Positions 8,279 through 16,404 of a stretch of 64,000 nucleotides of DNA are shown in pieces. A model generated the notes under the pieces. It was not told the DNA's origin. It did no database searches and was given only the letters and a program-made list of their open reading frames with translations. The position numbers and the translations under genes were made by a program. Numbering within the stretch: the stretch's first letter is position 1; each line of letters opens with the position of its first letter. Source of the stretch: Alkalibacterium indicireducens (GTDB lineage: Bacteria; Bacillota; Bacilli; Lactobacillales; Carnobacteriaceae_A); contig NZ_BAAADA010000042.1 of assembly GCF_039522005.1 (NCBI RefSeq), positions 13,516-77,515 of the forward strand, given 5' to 3'.

Positions 8279-9247
8279 TTATTTTGAGATATGTTCTCTC
8301 TCAACACTCTCCCAGTTGACCAGCTCCCCTGCTCCACTCGAGCTTTTAAGATGATAGGTTGGACCATTTTTTTGAATGAATGTCATTGTTATATCAGATT
8401 TGACCGTCTCTTTAATTGGATAATCCATGCCGGCATGCATTGGAGCAATCAACTCTGCTCCGTTCTTCAGACTTACCGTTACTTCAAGTTTTTTGAACAG
8501 ATCCTTCATAGTGATCGTATAAGACTCCTCATCTGGACTGACCGTCAAATCAGTTACTGTTCCATAATAAGTAGCGAACCGATGCTCTTCTTTTCCATCA
8601 TGAAAGATGGCAATGGCCCCTTCTTTTTTCAATGGACCCTTTTCCAGTTCAGCAGCAGAAAGAAACAGAGTAGCTTCACTATTGTGCTCAAATCCATTGG
8701 CATGTGCCCAGGCATAACGGCTGGGGAAAGTACTGCCCCTGTCCTTTTCGATATAACCTAAAGCATCAGACAATTCGATCGCTTCTCCATTAATACTGAT
8801 TCTGCCTTTGACGGTATGCCTCAGACTTACAATGTCGTGGTTACATGGCATGTTCAAGTATTCGAGTGGCCCCATGATACTTGGCGTGTACAGACTCTGT
8901 CTTATAGGAAGGAACAGACCGAAATAAAAATCGATAAGCAGCTCAGTCTCTCCGTCATTAAGGCTGGCCTTTACACCTTTTTCATTAAACACGAATTTGG
9001 GCATCATGACAGTCTGAGGATCTCCCACGACATCGAATTCATCTCTGCTGAAAGTAATTTTCCCACTATAATAAGTATCCTTGTAGACGATATTATATTG
9101 AACAAAGGATTCATGTTCTGAGAAATGTGCAACACCAGGGATCAATGCCACTGATAAATCATTTTTCTTATCATTAGTCTTGATAAACCATCCTTCAAAA
9201 TAGTTCTCTCTTCTGTTTTCTCCTCTAAAATTAAATCTGTTCGCCAT
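8279..9247 (-). CDS. Tocopherol cyclase family protein
   Basis: 322 residues, matching the bacterial tocopherol_cycl (PF14249) group: N-terminal RRENYFEGWFIKTND (the family's YFEGWYFK block), SVALIPGVAHF, FVQYNIVY, then SIMGPLEYLNMPCNHDIVSL, and the late block GYIEKDRGSTFPSRYAWAHANGF (GYxExDxGxxFP). Plant homologues cyclise a methylated quinol to tocopherol; in low-G+C Gram-positives no such pathway is known and the function of these proteins is open. GGAGGAAAGCA precedes ATG 9247. The start lies 17 bases inside the end of nnrE, so the two genes are translationally close and share an mRNA. No signal peptide. Confidence 0.85.
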   Translation of the reverse strand: MANRFNFRGENRRENYFEGWFIKTNDKKNDLSVALIPGVAHFSEHESFVQYNIVYKDTYYSGKITFSRDEFDVVGDPQTVMMPKFVFNEKGVKASLNDGETELLIDFYFGLFLPIRQSLYTPSIMGPLEYLNMPCNHDIVSLRHTVKGRISINGEAIELSDALGYIEKDRGSTFPSRYAWAHANGFEHNSEATLFLSAAELEKGPLKKEGAIAIFHDGKEEHRFATYYGTVTDLTVSPDEESYTITMKDLFKKLEVTVSLKNGAELIAPMHAGMDYPIKETVKSDITMTFIQKNGPTYHLKSSSGAGELVNWESVEREHISK

Positions 9248-9914
9248 TGCTTTCCTCCTGATCTATTATATGAGCCAGCTCGGTTAAAGATGGATAGCCT
9301 ATGTCCAAAAGCTGTATCTCTCCTGTATACGTCTCTGATTCTTTACTGGAAAATCCGTTTTTCCAGAAACCTATACTGTACGTTTTATCCACTTTTATGG
9401 CGGCTCCTAACACAGAACCGGTATCTGCAGATAAACCAGATGGAATGTCGATGGCTGCTTTTCGATATCCTAAACCATTTACTCGTCTGATCACTTCCAG
9501 ATAAGGATTTTCTACCGCCCGGTCAAGACCTATACCAAATAACGCATCAACGATCAATGTGTCGGGATCATCCGGCCAGTGGTCATCATGTCTATACACA
9601 CAGGGGACATTCAGATTCTTAGCGATTCTCAGTTGTACCGTTGTTTCTTCAGACGCATGCTCTAAATTTCCAAAAATACATAAGGTAACCGATTTGCCTG
9701 CCTGATGAAGCAGGCGCCCAACTGCAATACCATCCCCTCCATTATTTCCTGTGCCGCAGAGGATGAAGGCACTCTTGAAATCAAAGTCTACCATTATGGC
9801 TTCTGCAGAAGCTAATGCCGCTCGTTCCATCAGCACAAGCGACGGCATACCGATCGACTCGATTGTATACTGATCGATTGCTTTGATCTGCTTTGCACTT
9901 AATCCTTTATTCAT
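9231..9914 (-). CDS. nnrE: NAD(P)H-hydrate epimerase
   Basis: 227 residues with the YjeF_N fold: it interconverts R and S epimers of hydrated NAD(P)H so that a dehydratase can repair them. Visible: LSAKQIKAIDQYTIESIGMPSLVLMERAA, the glycine-rich FILCGTGNNGGDGIAVGRLL (about residues 50-70), VDALFGIGL, and AIDIPSGLSADTG (about 155-170). The C-terminal ADP-dependent dehydratase domain (NnrD) of the fused form is absent, so NnrD should be encoded elsewhere. The start ATG 9914 follows GGAAGGAG. A terminator separates it from nfo upstream. Confidence 0.92.
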   Translation of the reverse strand: MNKGLSAKQIKAIDQYTIESIGMPSLVLMERAALASAEAIMVDFDFKSAFILCGTGNNGGDGIAVGRLLHQAGKSVTLCIFGNLEHASEETTVQLRIAKNLNVPCVYRHDDHWPDDPDTLIVDALFGIGLDRAVENPYLEVIRRVNGLGYRKAAIDIPSGLSADTGSVLGAAIKVDKTYSIGFWKNGFSSKESETYTGEIQLLDIGYPSLTELAHIIDQEESNGEQI

Positions 9915-9952
9915 GTCCAGACTCCTTCCGCATAGTATTGCAATCAGTATAA

Positions 9953-9985
9953 CAAAAAAGGAGTCTGCTTTTACACAAACTCCTC
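9953..9985 (-). terminator. Terminator of the hisS-aspS-nfo operon
   Basis: Minus-strand stem AGGAGT (9979-9984) with ACTCCT (9959-9964), flanking a 14-base loop, followed by TTTTTT (9953-9959 region). It lies just after nfo. Confidence 0.7.
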
Positions 9986-9993
9986 TCGGCTAA

Positions 9994-10893
9994 TCAACTG
10001 TTCATAATATCTTCATATAAATCGGGATTAAACTGCTTTTCCTTCAGCATGATGATTTCATGCTTGTATGGCGGTTTCTTGTTCTTCTTATCTTCGCCGA
10101 CAAATGGCGTCTCAAGAATCTTCGGCAGATGTGCCAGTTTCGGATGATGAACAACTTGACTCAATGCATCAAAGCCAATTTCACCAAAGCCGATATTCGC
10201 ATGTCTGTCTTTCGCAGCACCTTGAACATTTTTGGAGTCATTGACATGAATGACTTTCAGCTTGTCCAGGCCGATGATTCGGTCGAACTCATCCAGAACC
10301 CCTTCAAAATCATCTCTGACGTTATATCCGCCATCATGAATGTGGCAGGTATCCATTGTGACGGATACCTTGTCTTTTAATTCAACTTTTTCGATGATCT
10401 GAGCCAGTTCCTCAAATGAGCGACCGATCTCAGTTCCTTTACCAGCCATCGTTTCCAGAGCGATCTGCAAGGTCTGATCCTTGTGGAGGATTTCGTTCAG
10501 TCCTTGAGCGATCTGGTCGATAGCCGCTTCCGGACCCGCTCCGACGTGTGCGCCGGGGTGCATCGTCATCTGAGTCGCTCCCAGAGCTTCCGCACGTCTG
10601 ATCTCATCTTTCATGAATTCTACTGCAAAAGCATAGTTTTCCTTTTTTATCGTATTCCCTAAATTAATAATATACGGCGCATGAACGACTATATCAGATA
10701 CATTGATTGCATTTTCCTTCATGAATGCCTGACCGGCCTCAATATTCATATCTTCAATCGCTTTGCGTCGTGTATTCTGAGGCGCACCTGTATATATCAT
10801 AAAGGTGGATCCGCCGTATTGAGCTGCATCTTTCGCGGCTCCAAGCAGCATGTCTTTCCCTTTCATCGATACGTGTGACCCTAGTAAAACCAT
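9994..10893 (-). CDS. nfo: Deoxyribonuclease IV (apurinic/apyrimidinic endonuclease)
   Basis: 299 residues, full length for the AP-endonuclease family 2 TIM barrel, which cuts DNA 5' to abasic sites using three zinc ions. Metal-ligand blocks are present: LLGSHVSM, VVHAPYIINLGN, MTMHPGAHVGAG, IALETMAGKGTEIG, VTMDTCHIHDGGY, LKVIHVNDSK, HANIGFGEIGF and LETPFVG. GGAGG lies within the last codons of aspS and the ATG is one base past... the aspS stop, so the gene is the third member of the T-box-controlled hisS-aspS operon, a notable placement for a repair enzyme. Confidence 0.97.
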   Translation of the reverse strand: MVLLGSHVSMKGKDMLLGAAKDAAQYGGSTFMIYTGAPQNTRRKAIEDMNIEAGQAFMKENAINVSDIVVHAPYIINLGNTIKKENYAFAVEFMKDEIRRAEALGATQMTMHPGAHVGAGPEAAIDQIAQGLNEILHKDQTLQIALETMAGKGTEIGRSFEELAQIIEKVELKDKVSVTMDTCHIHDGGYNVRDDFEGVLDEFDRIIGLDKLKVIHVNDSKNVQGAAKDRHANIGFGEIGFDALSQVVHHPKLAHLPKILETPFVGEDKKNKKPPYKHEIIMLKEKQFNPDLYEDIMNS

Positions 10894-10894
10894 T

Positions 10895-12679
10895 TTATTC
10901 CTCCGTTTTTTCCTCTGTTGTCTGAAGTGACAGTTTCAGTTCATCCAGCTGATCCTTTGAAACCACTGATGGAGCACTAGTTAATGGATCGATCGCTTTA
11001 CCATTCTTAGGAAAGGCAATCACTTCTCTGATGTTCTCTTCTCCAGCTAGGATCATGACCAGTCTATCCAGACCGAACGCGATACCTCCGTGTGGCGGGA
11101 AGCCATACTCCAGCGCATCAAGTAAGAATCCGAACTGATTCTGAGCTTCTTCTTTAGTAAATCCGAGTGCATTGAGCATATCCTCCTGCACCGCTCGATC
11201 ATGGATCCTGATCGATCCTCCACCGATTTCATATCCGTTCAGTACGATATCATAGGCATCAGCCATTGCTTTTTCAGGAGATGTTTTCAGCAACTCGACA
11301 TCAGATTCTACAGGCATAGTGAATGGGTGGTGAGCTGCATTATATCGCCCTTCCTCCTCGTCATACTCGAGCAGTGGCCATTCGACGATCCAGGCAAAAG
11401 CCAGTTGTGACTGATCGATCAGATCAAGTTCCTTTCCAAGATGACTTCTTAAAGCACCTAGTGCATCGTAGACAACTTTATCTTTATCTGCAACAAACAG
11501 CAGCAGGTCTCCTGGAGCAGCATCCATTTTACTCATCAAGACTGACTGCATCTCTTCTTCAGAGAAGAATTTTGAGATCGGACCTGTCAGTCCTTCATCG
11601 GTCACTTTCATCCAGGCTAAGCCTTTCGCTCCATAAATCTTCGCTACTGATTCCAGTGCATCGATATTTTTACGGGAGAACGAGTCTGCTGCACCTTTGA
11701 CAGTCAGACCTTTAACCATGCCGCCTGATTCAACTGCAGAAGAAAAGACTTTGAATGAAGACTGTTCGGCAATATCCTTCAAGTCTACAAGTTCCATATC
11801 GAAGCGCAGATCTGGTTTGTCGCTTCCGAAACGTTCCATCGCTTCTTTATAAGTCAGTCTTGGGAATGGTTTCTCAATTGTGATTCCTTTTACATCTTTA
11901 ACCAGACGAACCAGAAGGTCTTCCATCAGTGCCTGGATGTCTTCTTTTTCAATAAAACTGGTCTCAATATCCACCTGGGTAAATTCAGGTTGTCTGTCTC
12001 CACGCAGATCTTCATCTCTGAAACAGCGGACGATCTGATAATACTTGTCATAGCCTGAACTCATTAAGAGCTGTTTAAAGAGCTGAGGTGACTGTGGCAA
12101 TGCGAAGAATTTTCCCTGGTTCGTACGAGCGGGAACCAGATAATCGCGAGCGCCTTCCGGTGTAGATTTAGTCAGGTAAGGTGTTTCAATATCCAGGAAT
12201 CCCCGGTCGTCCAGGAAGTCTCTGAATGACTTCTTCACATCGTGACGAAGTTTCATGTTCCTCTGCATACGTGGACGTTTCAAATCCAGGTAACGATATC
12301 TCAGGCGGATATCATCAGATACGTCCACAGCATCACTGATATCAAAGACAGGCGTCTTGGATTCACTCAGTATTGAAATGCTGCCTGCTACTATTTCAAC
12401 GTCTCCAGTAGCAAGGTCCTTGTTCTTCTGTCGTTCGGCACGGGAAACGACTTTTCCTGTTACTTCAAGAATATACTCAGAACGGATGGTTTCAGCTGTC
12501 TTCAGTGCTTCCTCGCTGATTTCTCCGTTAAATACGACTTGTACGATCCCTTCACGGTCTCTCAGGTCTACAAAGATCATGCCCCCGAGGTCTCGTCTTT
12601 TCTGGACCCATCCTTTAACTGTGACAGTCTGGTCTTCATGTGACTGTCTGACTTCCCCACAATATACTGTACGTTTCAT
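10895..12679 (-). CDS. aspS: Aspartyl-tRNA synthetase
   Basis: 594 residues, bacterial-type class IIb enzyme. Order: N-terminal OB-fold anticodon-binding domain (VKGWVQKRRDLGGMIFVDLRDREG), class II motif 1 and 2 (LRHDVKKSFRDFLDDRGFLDIETP; IVRCFRDEDLRGDRQPEFTQVD), the GAD insertion domain (about residues 290-410), and motif 3 (GIAFGLDRLVMIL). It charges tRNA-Asp in the cytosol. The ATG follows AAAGGAGAAG within the hisS end; the stop of hisS and this start are one base apart, so both are made from one mRNA under the T-box leader. Confidence 0.98.
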   Translation of the reverse strand: MKRTVYCGEVRQSHEDQTVTVKGWVQKRRDLGGMIFVDLRDREGIVQVVFNGEISEEALKTAETIRSEYILEVTGKVVSRAERQKNKDLATGDVEIVAGSISILSESKTPVFDISDAVDVSDDIRLRYRYLDLKRPRMQRNMKLRHDVKKSFRDFLDDRGFLDIETPYLTKSTPEGARDYLVPARTNQGKFFALPQSPQLFKQLLMSSGYDKYYQIVRCFRDEDLRGDRQPEFTQVDIETSFIEKEDIQALMEDLLVRLVKDVKGITIEKPFPRLTYKEAMERFGSDKPDLRFDMELVDLKDIAEQSSFKVFSSAVESGGMVKGLTVKGAADSFSRKNIDALESVAKIYGAKGLAWMKVTDEGLTGPISKFFSEEEMQSVLMSKMDAAPGDLLLFVADKDKVVYDALGALRSHLGKELDLIDQSQLAFAWIVEWPLLEYDEEEGRYNAAHHPFTMPVESDVELLKTSPEKAMADAYDIVLNGYEIGGGSIRIHDRAVQEDMLNALGFTKEEAQNQFGFLLDALEYGFPPHGGIAFGLDRLVMILAGEENIREVIAFPKNGKAIDPLTSAPSVVSKDQLDELKLSLQTTEEKTEE

Positions 12680-12680
12680 G

Positions 12681-13988
12681 TTATTCTTCTCCTTTTTCTG
12701 TTGATCTGATCAATGATGAATAGGTCTCATCGAAGCTTAATGCCAGTTCCGTCAAACTCACTTCTGTCTGGATTCCTGTACTCAGGCGCTTAACCTGAAC
12801 GATCCCATTATCGATTTCCTGGTCTCCTAAGGTAAAGACATAATCGGCATTCAGCTTATCTGCCGTCTTGAACTGCTTGCCGGCCTTTCTATTCATGAAT
12901 TCCCGTTCAACGGAAAGACCATTCTGTCTCAGGACTTGTGCCAGTTTATTTGCAGCGCGGTCAGCACGGTCTCCCATAGTGACAATATACGCGTCGAGTG
13001 GATTTAATTCTGGATAATCAAAATCCATGTGTTCGAGAAGAAGAACGAGGCGCTCCAGTCCGCATCCGAACCCGAAGGCTGGAGTAGACGGTCCACCGAC
13101 TTCTTCTACAAGTCCATCATATCGTCCTCCGGCACACACTGTCGCATTGGCTCCGAACTTCGGATTTGTAGTGATCACTTCAAAGATCGTATCATTATAG
13201 TAGTCCAACCCGCGTACCATGTTCGTGTCAATGATGTAAGGAATATCCAGATCTTCAAGCATACTCTTGACTGCTTCAAAGTGAGCTTTAGACGCTTCGT
13301 CCAGATAATCCAGAATTGACGGCGCATCTTTGACGATTTCTTTGTCTTTCTTATCCTTGCTGTCCAGTACTCTCAGTGGATTTTTATATAGTCTGACTTG
13401 TGAATCTTTACTTAATTCGTTTAGGTGAGGCTCCAGATAGGCAATCAGTTCCTCTCGGTAAGTCTGTCGAGTCTCTGTACTCCCAAGTGAATTGATGACC
13501 AGTTTCAGATCAGTAATACCGAACTGCTTGAAAAGATCCATTCCCAGAACCATCGTTTCCACATCGACTGATGGATTTCGGCTGCCGAACACTTCTACAC
13601 CTATCTGGTGGAATTGACGCTGTCTGCCGCTTTGAGGTCGTTCATAACGGAACATAGGTCCCATGTAAAACAGCTTGGTCGGTTTGTGGAATTCAGGTCC
13701 ATACAGCTTGTTCTCAACATAAGCTCTGACTACACCTGCAGTTCCTTCGGGTCTGAGTGCAATGTGTCGGTCGCCTTTATCTCTGAAATCGTACATTTCT
13801 TTAGTGACGATATCGCTTGTTTCTCCTACCCCACGGGCAAATAATTCAAGCTGTTCAAACATTGGCGTTCTGATTTCATTGAACTGGTATGCTCGCATCA
13901 AGTCTCTTGCTTTATCTTCAATAAACTGCCATTTTCTGGTTTCTTCAGGCAACAGATCAACTGTTCCTTTCAGCTTCTGATAATTCAT
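12681..13988 (-). CDS. hisS: Histidyl-tRNA synthetase
   Basis: I use ATG 13988 (435 residues), with GGAGG ten bases upstream and MNYQKLKGTVDLLPEET matching the family's start; the open frame runs on to 14096 but that stretch is the T-box terminator region. Class II motifs: TPMFEQLELFARGVGETSD, MFRYERPQSGRQRQFHQIGVE (motif 2), VRGLDYYNDTIFE, the histidine-A loop CAGGRYDGLVEEVGG, FGFGCGLERL (motif 3), and a C-terminal anticodon-binding domain. First gene of the hisS-aspS-nfo operon. Confidence 0.97.
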   Translation of the reverse strand: MNYQKLKGTVDLLPEETRKWQFIEDKARDLMRAYQFNEIRTPMFEQLELFARGVGETSDIVTKEMYDFRDKGDRHIALRPEGTAGVVRAYVENKLYGPEFHKPTKLFYMGPMFRYERPQSGRQRQFHQIGVEVFGSRNPSVDVETMVLGMDLFKQFGITDLKLVINSLGSTETRQTYREELIAYLEPHLNELSKDSQVRLYKNPLRVLDSKDKKDKEIVKDAPSILDYLDEASKAHFEAVKSMLEDLDIPYIIDTNMVRGLDYYNDTIFEVITTNPKFGANATVCAGGRYDGLVEEVGGPSTPAFGFGCGLERLVLLLEHMDFDYPELNPLDAYIVTMGDRADRAANKLAQVLRQNGLSVEREFMNRKAGKQFKTADKLNADYVFTLGDQEIDNGIVQVKRLSTGIQTEVSLTELALSFDETYSSLIRSTEKGEE

Positions 13989-14028
13989 TTTATCTAGTCC
14001 TCCACTCTTAATGCCTATTTTTTTCCAT

Positions 14029-14287
14029 AAAAAAAACCTCTTCCCGTTCAGATAATGAACAGAAAAAGGACGTGTCAGGTTATCACGTGGTGCCACCTTA
14101 ATTCAGACAGTACGCAAAGACGTACTCTCACTCAACAGATTTATCGCTCTCACGTGACGAGCCTCCTCGTCAGCCCTCTAAGGTGTCATCCAACTGTCTA
14201 TCTAAATCTCTTTCAGCCAGGGAGATTCTCTCTTTAAGACGGGTCAGTATTCAGTCCTCAGTTCGGGGATCATGCTATTTGAATTGT
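14029..14287 (-). promoter_or_regulatory. T-box leader of hisS
   Basis: The minus-strand leader carries the T-box sequence AAGGTGGCACCACGTG (14084-14099), consensus for the antiterminator bulge that pairs with the uncharged tRNA end. It is followed by a terminator: a 14-pair stem (14037-14069) with eight Ts (14029-14036). Upstream, AGAGAGAATCTCC and GGCTGAAAGAGATTTAG are typical stem I/AG-bulge sequences. A CAC triplet at 14183-14185 is the likely histidine specifier; this choice is inferred, not folded. Uncharged tRNA-His should therefore raise hisS, aspS and nfo expression. Confidence 0.92.
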
Positions 14288-14293
14288 TCTTTT

Positions 14294-14322
14294 AGCTTAC
14301 AAGAAAGCTTAAAGAATGTCAA
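14294..14322 (-). promoter_or_regulatory. Promoter of the hisS T-box operon
   Basis: Perfect -35 TTGACA (14317-14322), 17 bases, -10 TAAGCT (14294-14299) on the minus strand, just upstream of the T-box leader. Confidence 0.75.
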
Positions 14323-14434
14323 TACAGCTTGGGCGTTGTAACCCTTTTCAAACCGTTATGGCATCCATCTAAGTTAAAATGTATAATGAACGAAACGAAT
14401 TTTGTCGATTGACGCGCTTATTTTCTAAAATATA

Positions 14435-14464
14435 TTGCTAATATTTTCATAAATTGAGTATAAT
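14435..14464 (+). promoter_or_regulatory. Promoter of the amidase gene
   Basis: TTGCTA (14435-14440), 18-base spacer, perfect TATAAT (14459-14464), 31 bases before the ATG. Confidence 0.7.
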
Positions 14465-14495
14465 ATAAGAAAACAGATGAAAGGAGAGGTGAATA

Positions 14496-15839
14496 ATGGA
14501 TCAAACAGACATACATAATCGATTAAGCAAACGGACTTTTATCTTTCTGATCATCGGCCTGCTTACCCTTCTCATGGGCTCTCTTGTAGCATTAGCGAAT
14601 GAAAACAGAGTAACCGTACTTGCCAGTACGTTGAATGTCAGATACGGTCCCGGTCTGTCCCATGAAATTCTGACTCAGGTTCATGAAGACGAGCATCTTC
14701 ATGTTCTAGGTGAAGATAATCAGTGGTACAAAGTCAGACTGTCGAACAATTATATCGGCTGGGTAGCCAGCTGGCTTGTAGAAAATGAGGAGGTAACTGT
14801 AGATAATCGAGCGACTGGGCGTATCACCGGAAATGAAGTGAATGTTCGTCAGTTCTCCACTACAGAGTCCCCCATCCTGGGTACCGTTCATTCTGGAGAA
14901 GAATATGAAATCTTGTATAGCGAGAACAACTGGATTCAGATCCTCTTCAATAACCGGGTAGCCTGGATCCACTCCGATTACGTTGAACGCCTTGAAGGAA
15001 CGCCTACCGCACTGGCATCTTCAGATAGTGAAGGAAAACAGATTCGTATTGGAATAGGTCCTACTAATCTGAGACAAGGTCCGGGTACTGACACGCCTAT
15101 AGTCACGACAGTCAGTGACGTATCCGAATACTCTGTCATAGAAGAAACAGACGACTGGTATGGAATCAGACTGACAGATGGAACACTGGCGTATGTCGCA
15201 AGCTGGCTGGCTGAAGCAGTGGACACTGAAGATTCTTCAACTGTACAGGCTGCTGAAACTGCCGATACTGCTGCGCCCCAGGTCCAGCAGGCCAGTAGTC
15301 TAGCCGAGGCTACGATAGTGATCGATGCCGGTCATGGTGGACACGATCCTGGAGCTGTTGCTAAAACAGGTTTTACTGAAAGCGAAGTCGCACTCAGCAC
15401 ATCACTTAGACTAGCAGAGATTCTTGAAAGATCTGGAGCAAATGTCATCCTTACAAGAAGCGATGACTCGTTTGTTACTTTGAATGACCGCGTCTACTAT
15501 GCCCACCGTGCTCGAGCCGATGCCTTTATCAGCATTCACTATGATGCGGTTGAAATCCCAAACACGATGAGCGGCACCACGACTTATTATTATTCTGAGT
15601 CGGAAAGAAATCTGGCAGATACCATCAATACAAAATTGACTCAACAAGGGCCACTTAAAAACAATGGCGTCCGACACGGTAATTATTACGTTCTGAGAAA
15701 CAACGCTCAACCATCCATCTTACTTGAGCTTGGCTATCTGGATAACGATCACGACATCACCATCGTCAACACTGCAAACTACCAGCAGACAGTGGCCGAA
15801 GCAATCTATCATGGCCTGTCAGCATACTTTGCTCCATAA
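14496..15839 (+). CDS. N-acetylmuramoyl-L-alanine amidase with three SH3b repeats
   Basis: 447 residues. A hydrophobic signal or anchor segment at about 13-33 exports it. Three bacterial SH3 domains follow (about 37-100, 107-165 and 180-245), each with the pattern LNVRxGPG or similar, ending in WVASWL, WIHSDYV and YVASWL; they bind the cell wall. A Thr/Ala/Gln-rich linker leads to a zinc-dependent Amidase_3 domain (about 270-445) with IDAGHGGHD, TESEVALS, SIHYDA and the catalytic LLELGYL. It cleaves the amide bond between MurNAc and the stem peptide. GAAAGGAGAGG precedes the ATG. Likely a daughter-cell separation or turnover enzyme. Confidence 0.92.
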   Translation: MDQTDIHNRLSKRTFIFLIIGLLTLLMGSLVALANENRVTVLASTLNVRYGPGLSHEILTQVHEDEHLHVLGEDNQWYKVRLSNNYIGWVASWLVENEEVTVDNRATGRITGNEVNVRQFSTTESPILGTVHSGEEYEILYSENNWIQILFNNRVAWIHSDYVERLEGTPTALASSDSEGKQIRIGIGPTNLRQGPGTDTPIVTTVSDVSEYSVIEETDDWYGIRLTDGTLAYVASWLAEAVDTEDSSTVQAAETADTAAPQVQQASSLAEATIVIDAGHGGHDPGAVAKTGFTESEVALSTSLRLAEILERSGANVILTRSDDSFVTLNDRVYYAHRARADAFISIHYDAVEIPNTMSGTTTYYYSESERNLADTINTKLTQQGPLKNNGVRHGNYYVLRNNAQPSILLELGYLDNDHDITIVNTANYQQTVAEAIYHGLSAYFAP

Positions 15840-15877
15840 ACTGTCAGCAACATATAGATAGGCAGAACTTTTCTCAA

Positions 15878-15928
15878 GGCAGTAGAAAAACCCTGATCCA
15901 TATAATTGGCTCAGGGTTCTTTGCTGCC
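15878..15928. terminator. Bidirectional terminator between amidase and dtd
   Basis: Long stem: GGCAGTAGAAAAACCCTGA (15878-15896) against TCAGGGTTCTTTGCTGCC (15911-15928), with a central perfect AACCCTGA/TCAGGGTT. It lies between convergent genes. Confidence 0.8.
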
Positions 15929-16375
15929 TTATTTATTTTTCGAATCGATGAGGATCGTCACAGGTCCATCATTCACTAGACTGACTTTCATGTGAGCACC
16001 AAATTTACCAGTTGCTACATTTATCCCTTCAGCAGAGAGCTGCTTATTGAAAGACTCATACAAAGCAGCAGCCTTTTCTGGACCTGCCGCACCTGTAAAA
16101 CTAGGTCGATTCCCTTTTTTCGTATCCGCATGCAAGGTGAACTGAGATATTGATAAAATCTCACCTTCTACATCTTTAAGGGATCGGTTCATTTTTTCAT
16201 CGTCATCTTCAAAGATTCGCATATTGGTAACTTTCCTGACTAGATAAGCGACATCTTCTTCTGTATCATTGTCTTCTACACCAAGAAGAACGACAAATCC
16301 CTTTCCAATCTCTCCAACAGTTTCTTCTGCCACTGTGACATGTGCTTTCGATGCTCTCTGTATGACGGCTCTCAC
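15929..16375 (-). CDS. dtd: D-aminoacyl-tRNA deacylase
   Basis: 148 residues, full length. It frees tRNA from D-amino acids and mischarged glycine. Visible are the start MRAVIQRASKAHVTV, the active-site block SQFTLHADTKKGNRPSFTGAA (about 77-97) and the cross-subunit GP motif in VNDGPVTILID. It follows rsh by about 29 bases, the common Firmicutes pairing, and likely shares its mRNA. Confidence 0.97.
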   Translation of the reverse strand: MRAVIQRASKAHVTVAEETVGEIGKGFVVLLGVEDNDTEEDVAYLVRKVTNMRIFEDDDEKMNRSLKDVEGEILSISQFTLHADTKKGNRPSFTGAAGPEKAAALYESFNKQLSAEGINVATGKFGAHMKVSLVNDGPVTILIDSKNK

Positions 16376-16404
16376 AATAATCCTCCTGTTGTCTTTATGC
16401 TTTT

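Noticed and set aside
13989..14096. N-terminal extension of hisS by 36 residues
   Set aside because: It reads through the T-box terminator hairpin and poly-T; the ATG at 13988 has GGAGG and matches the family start.
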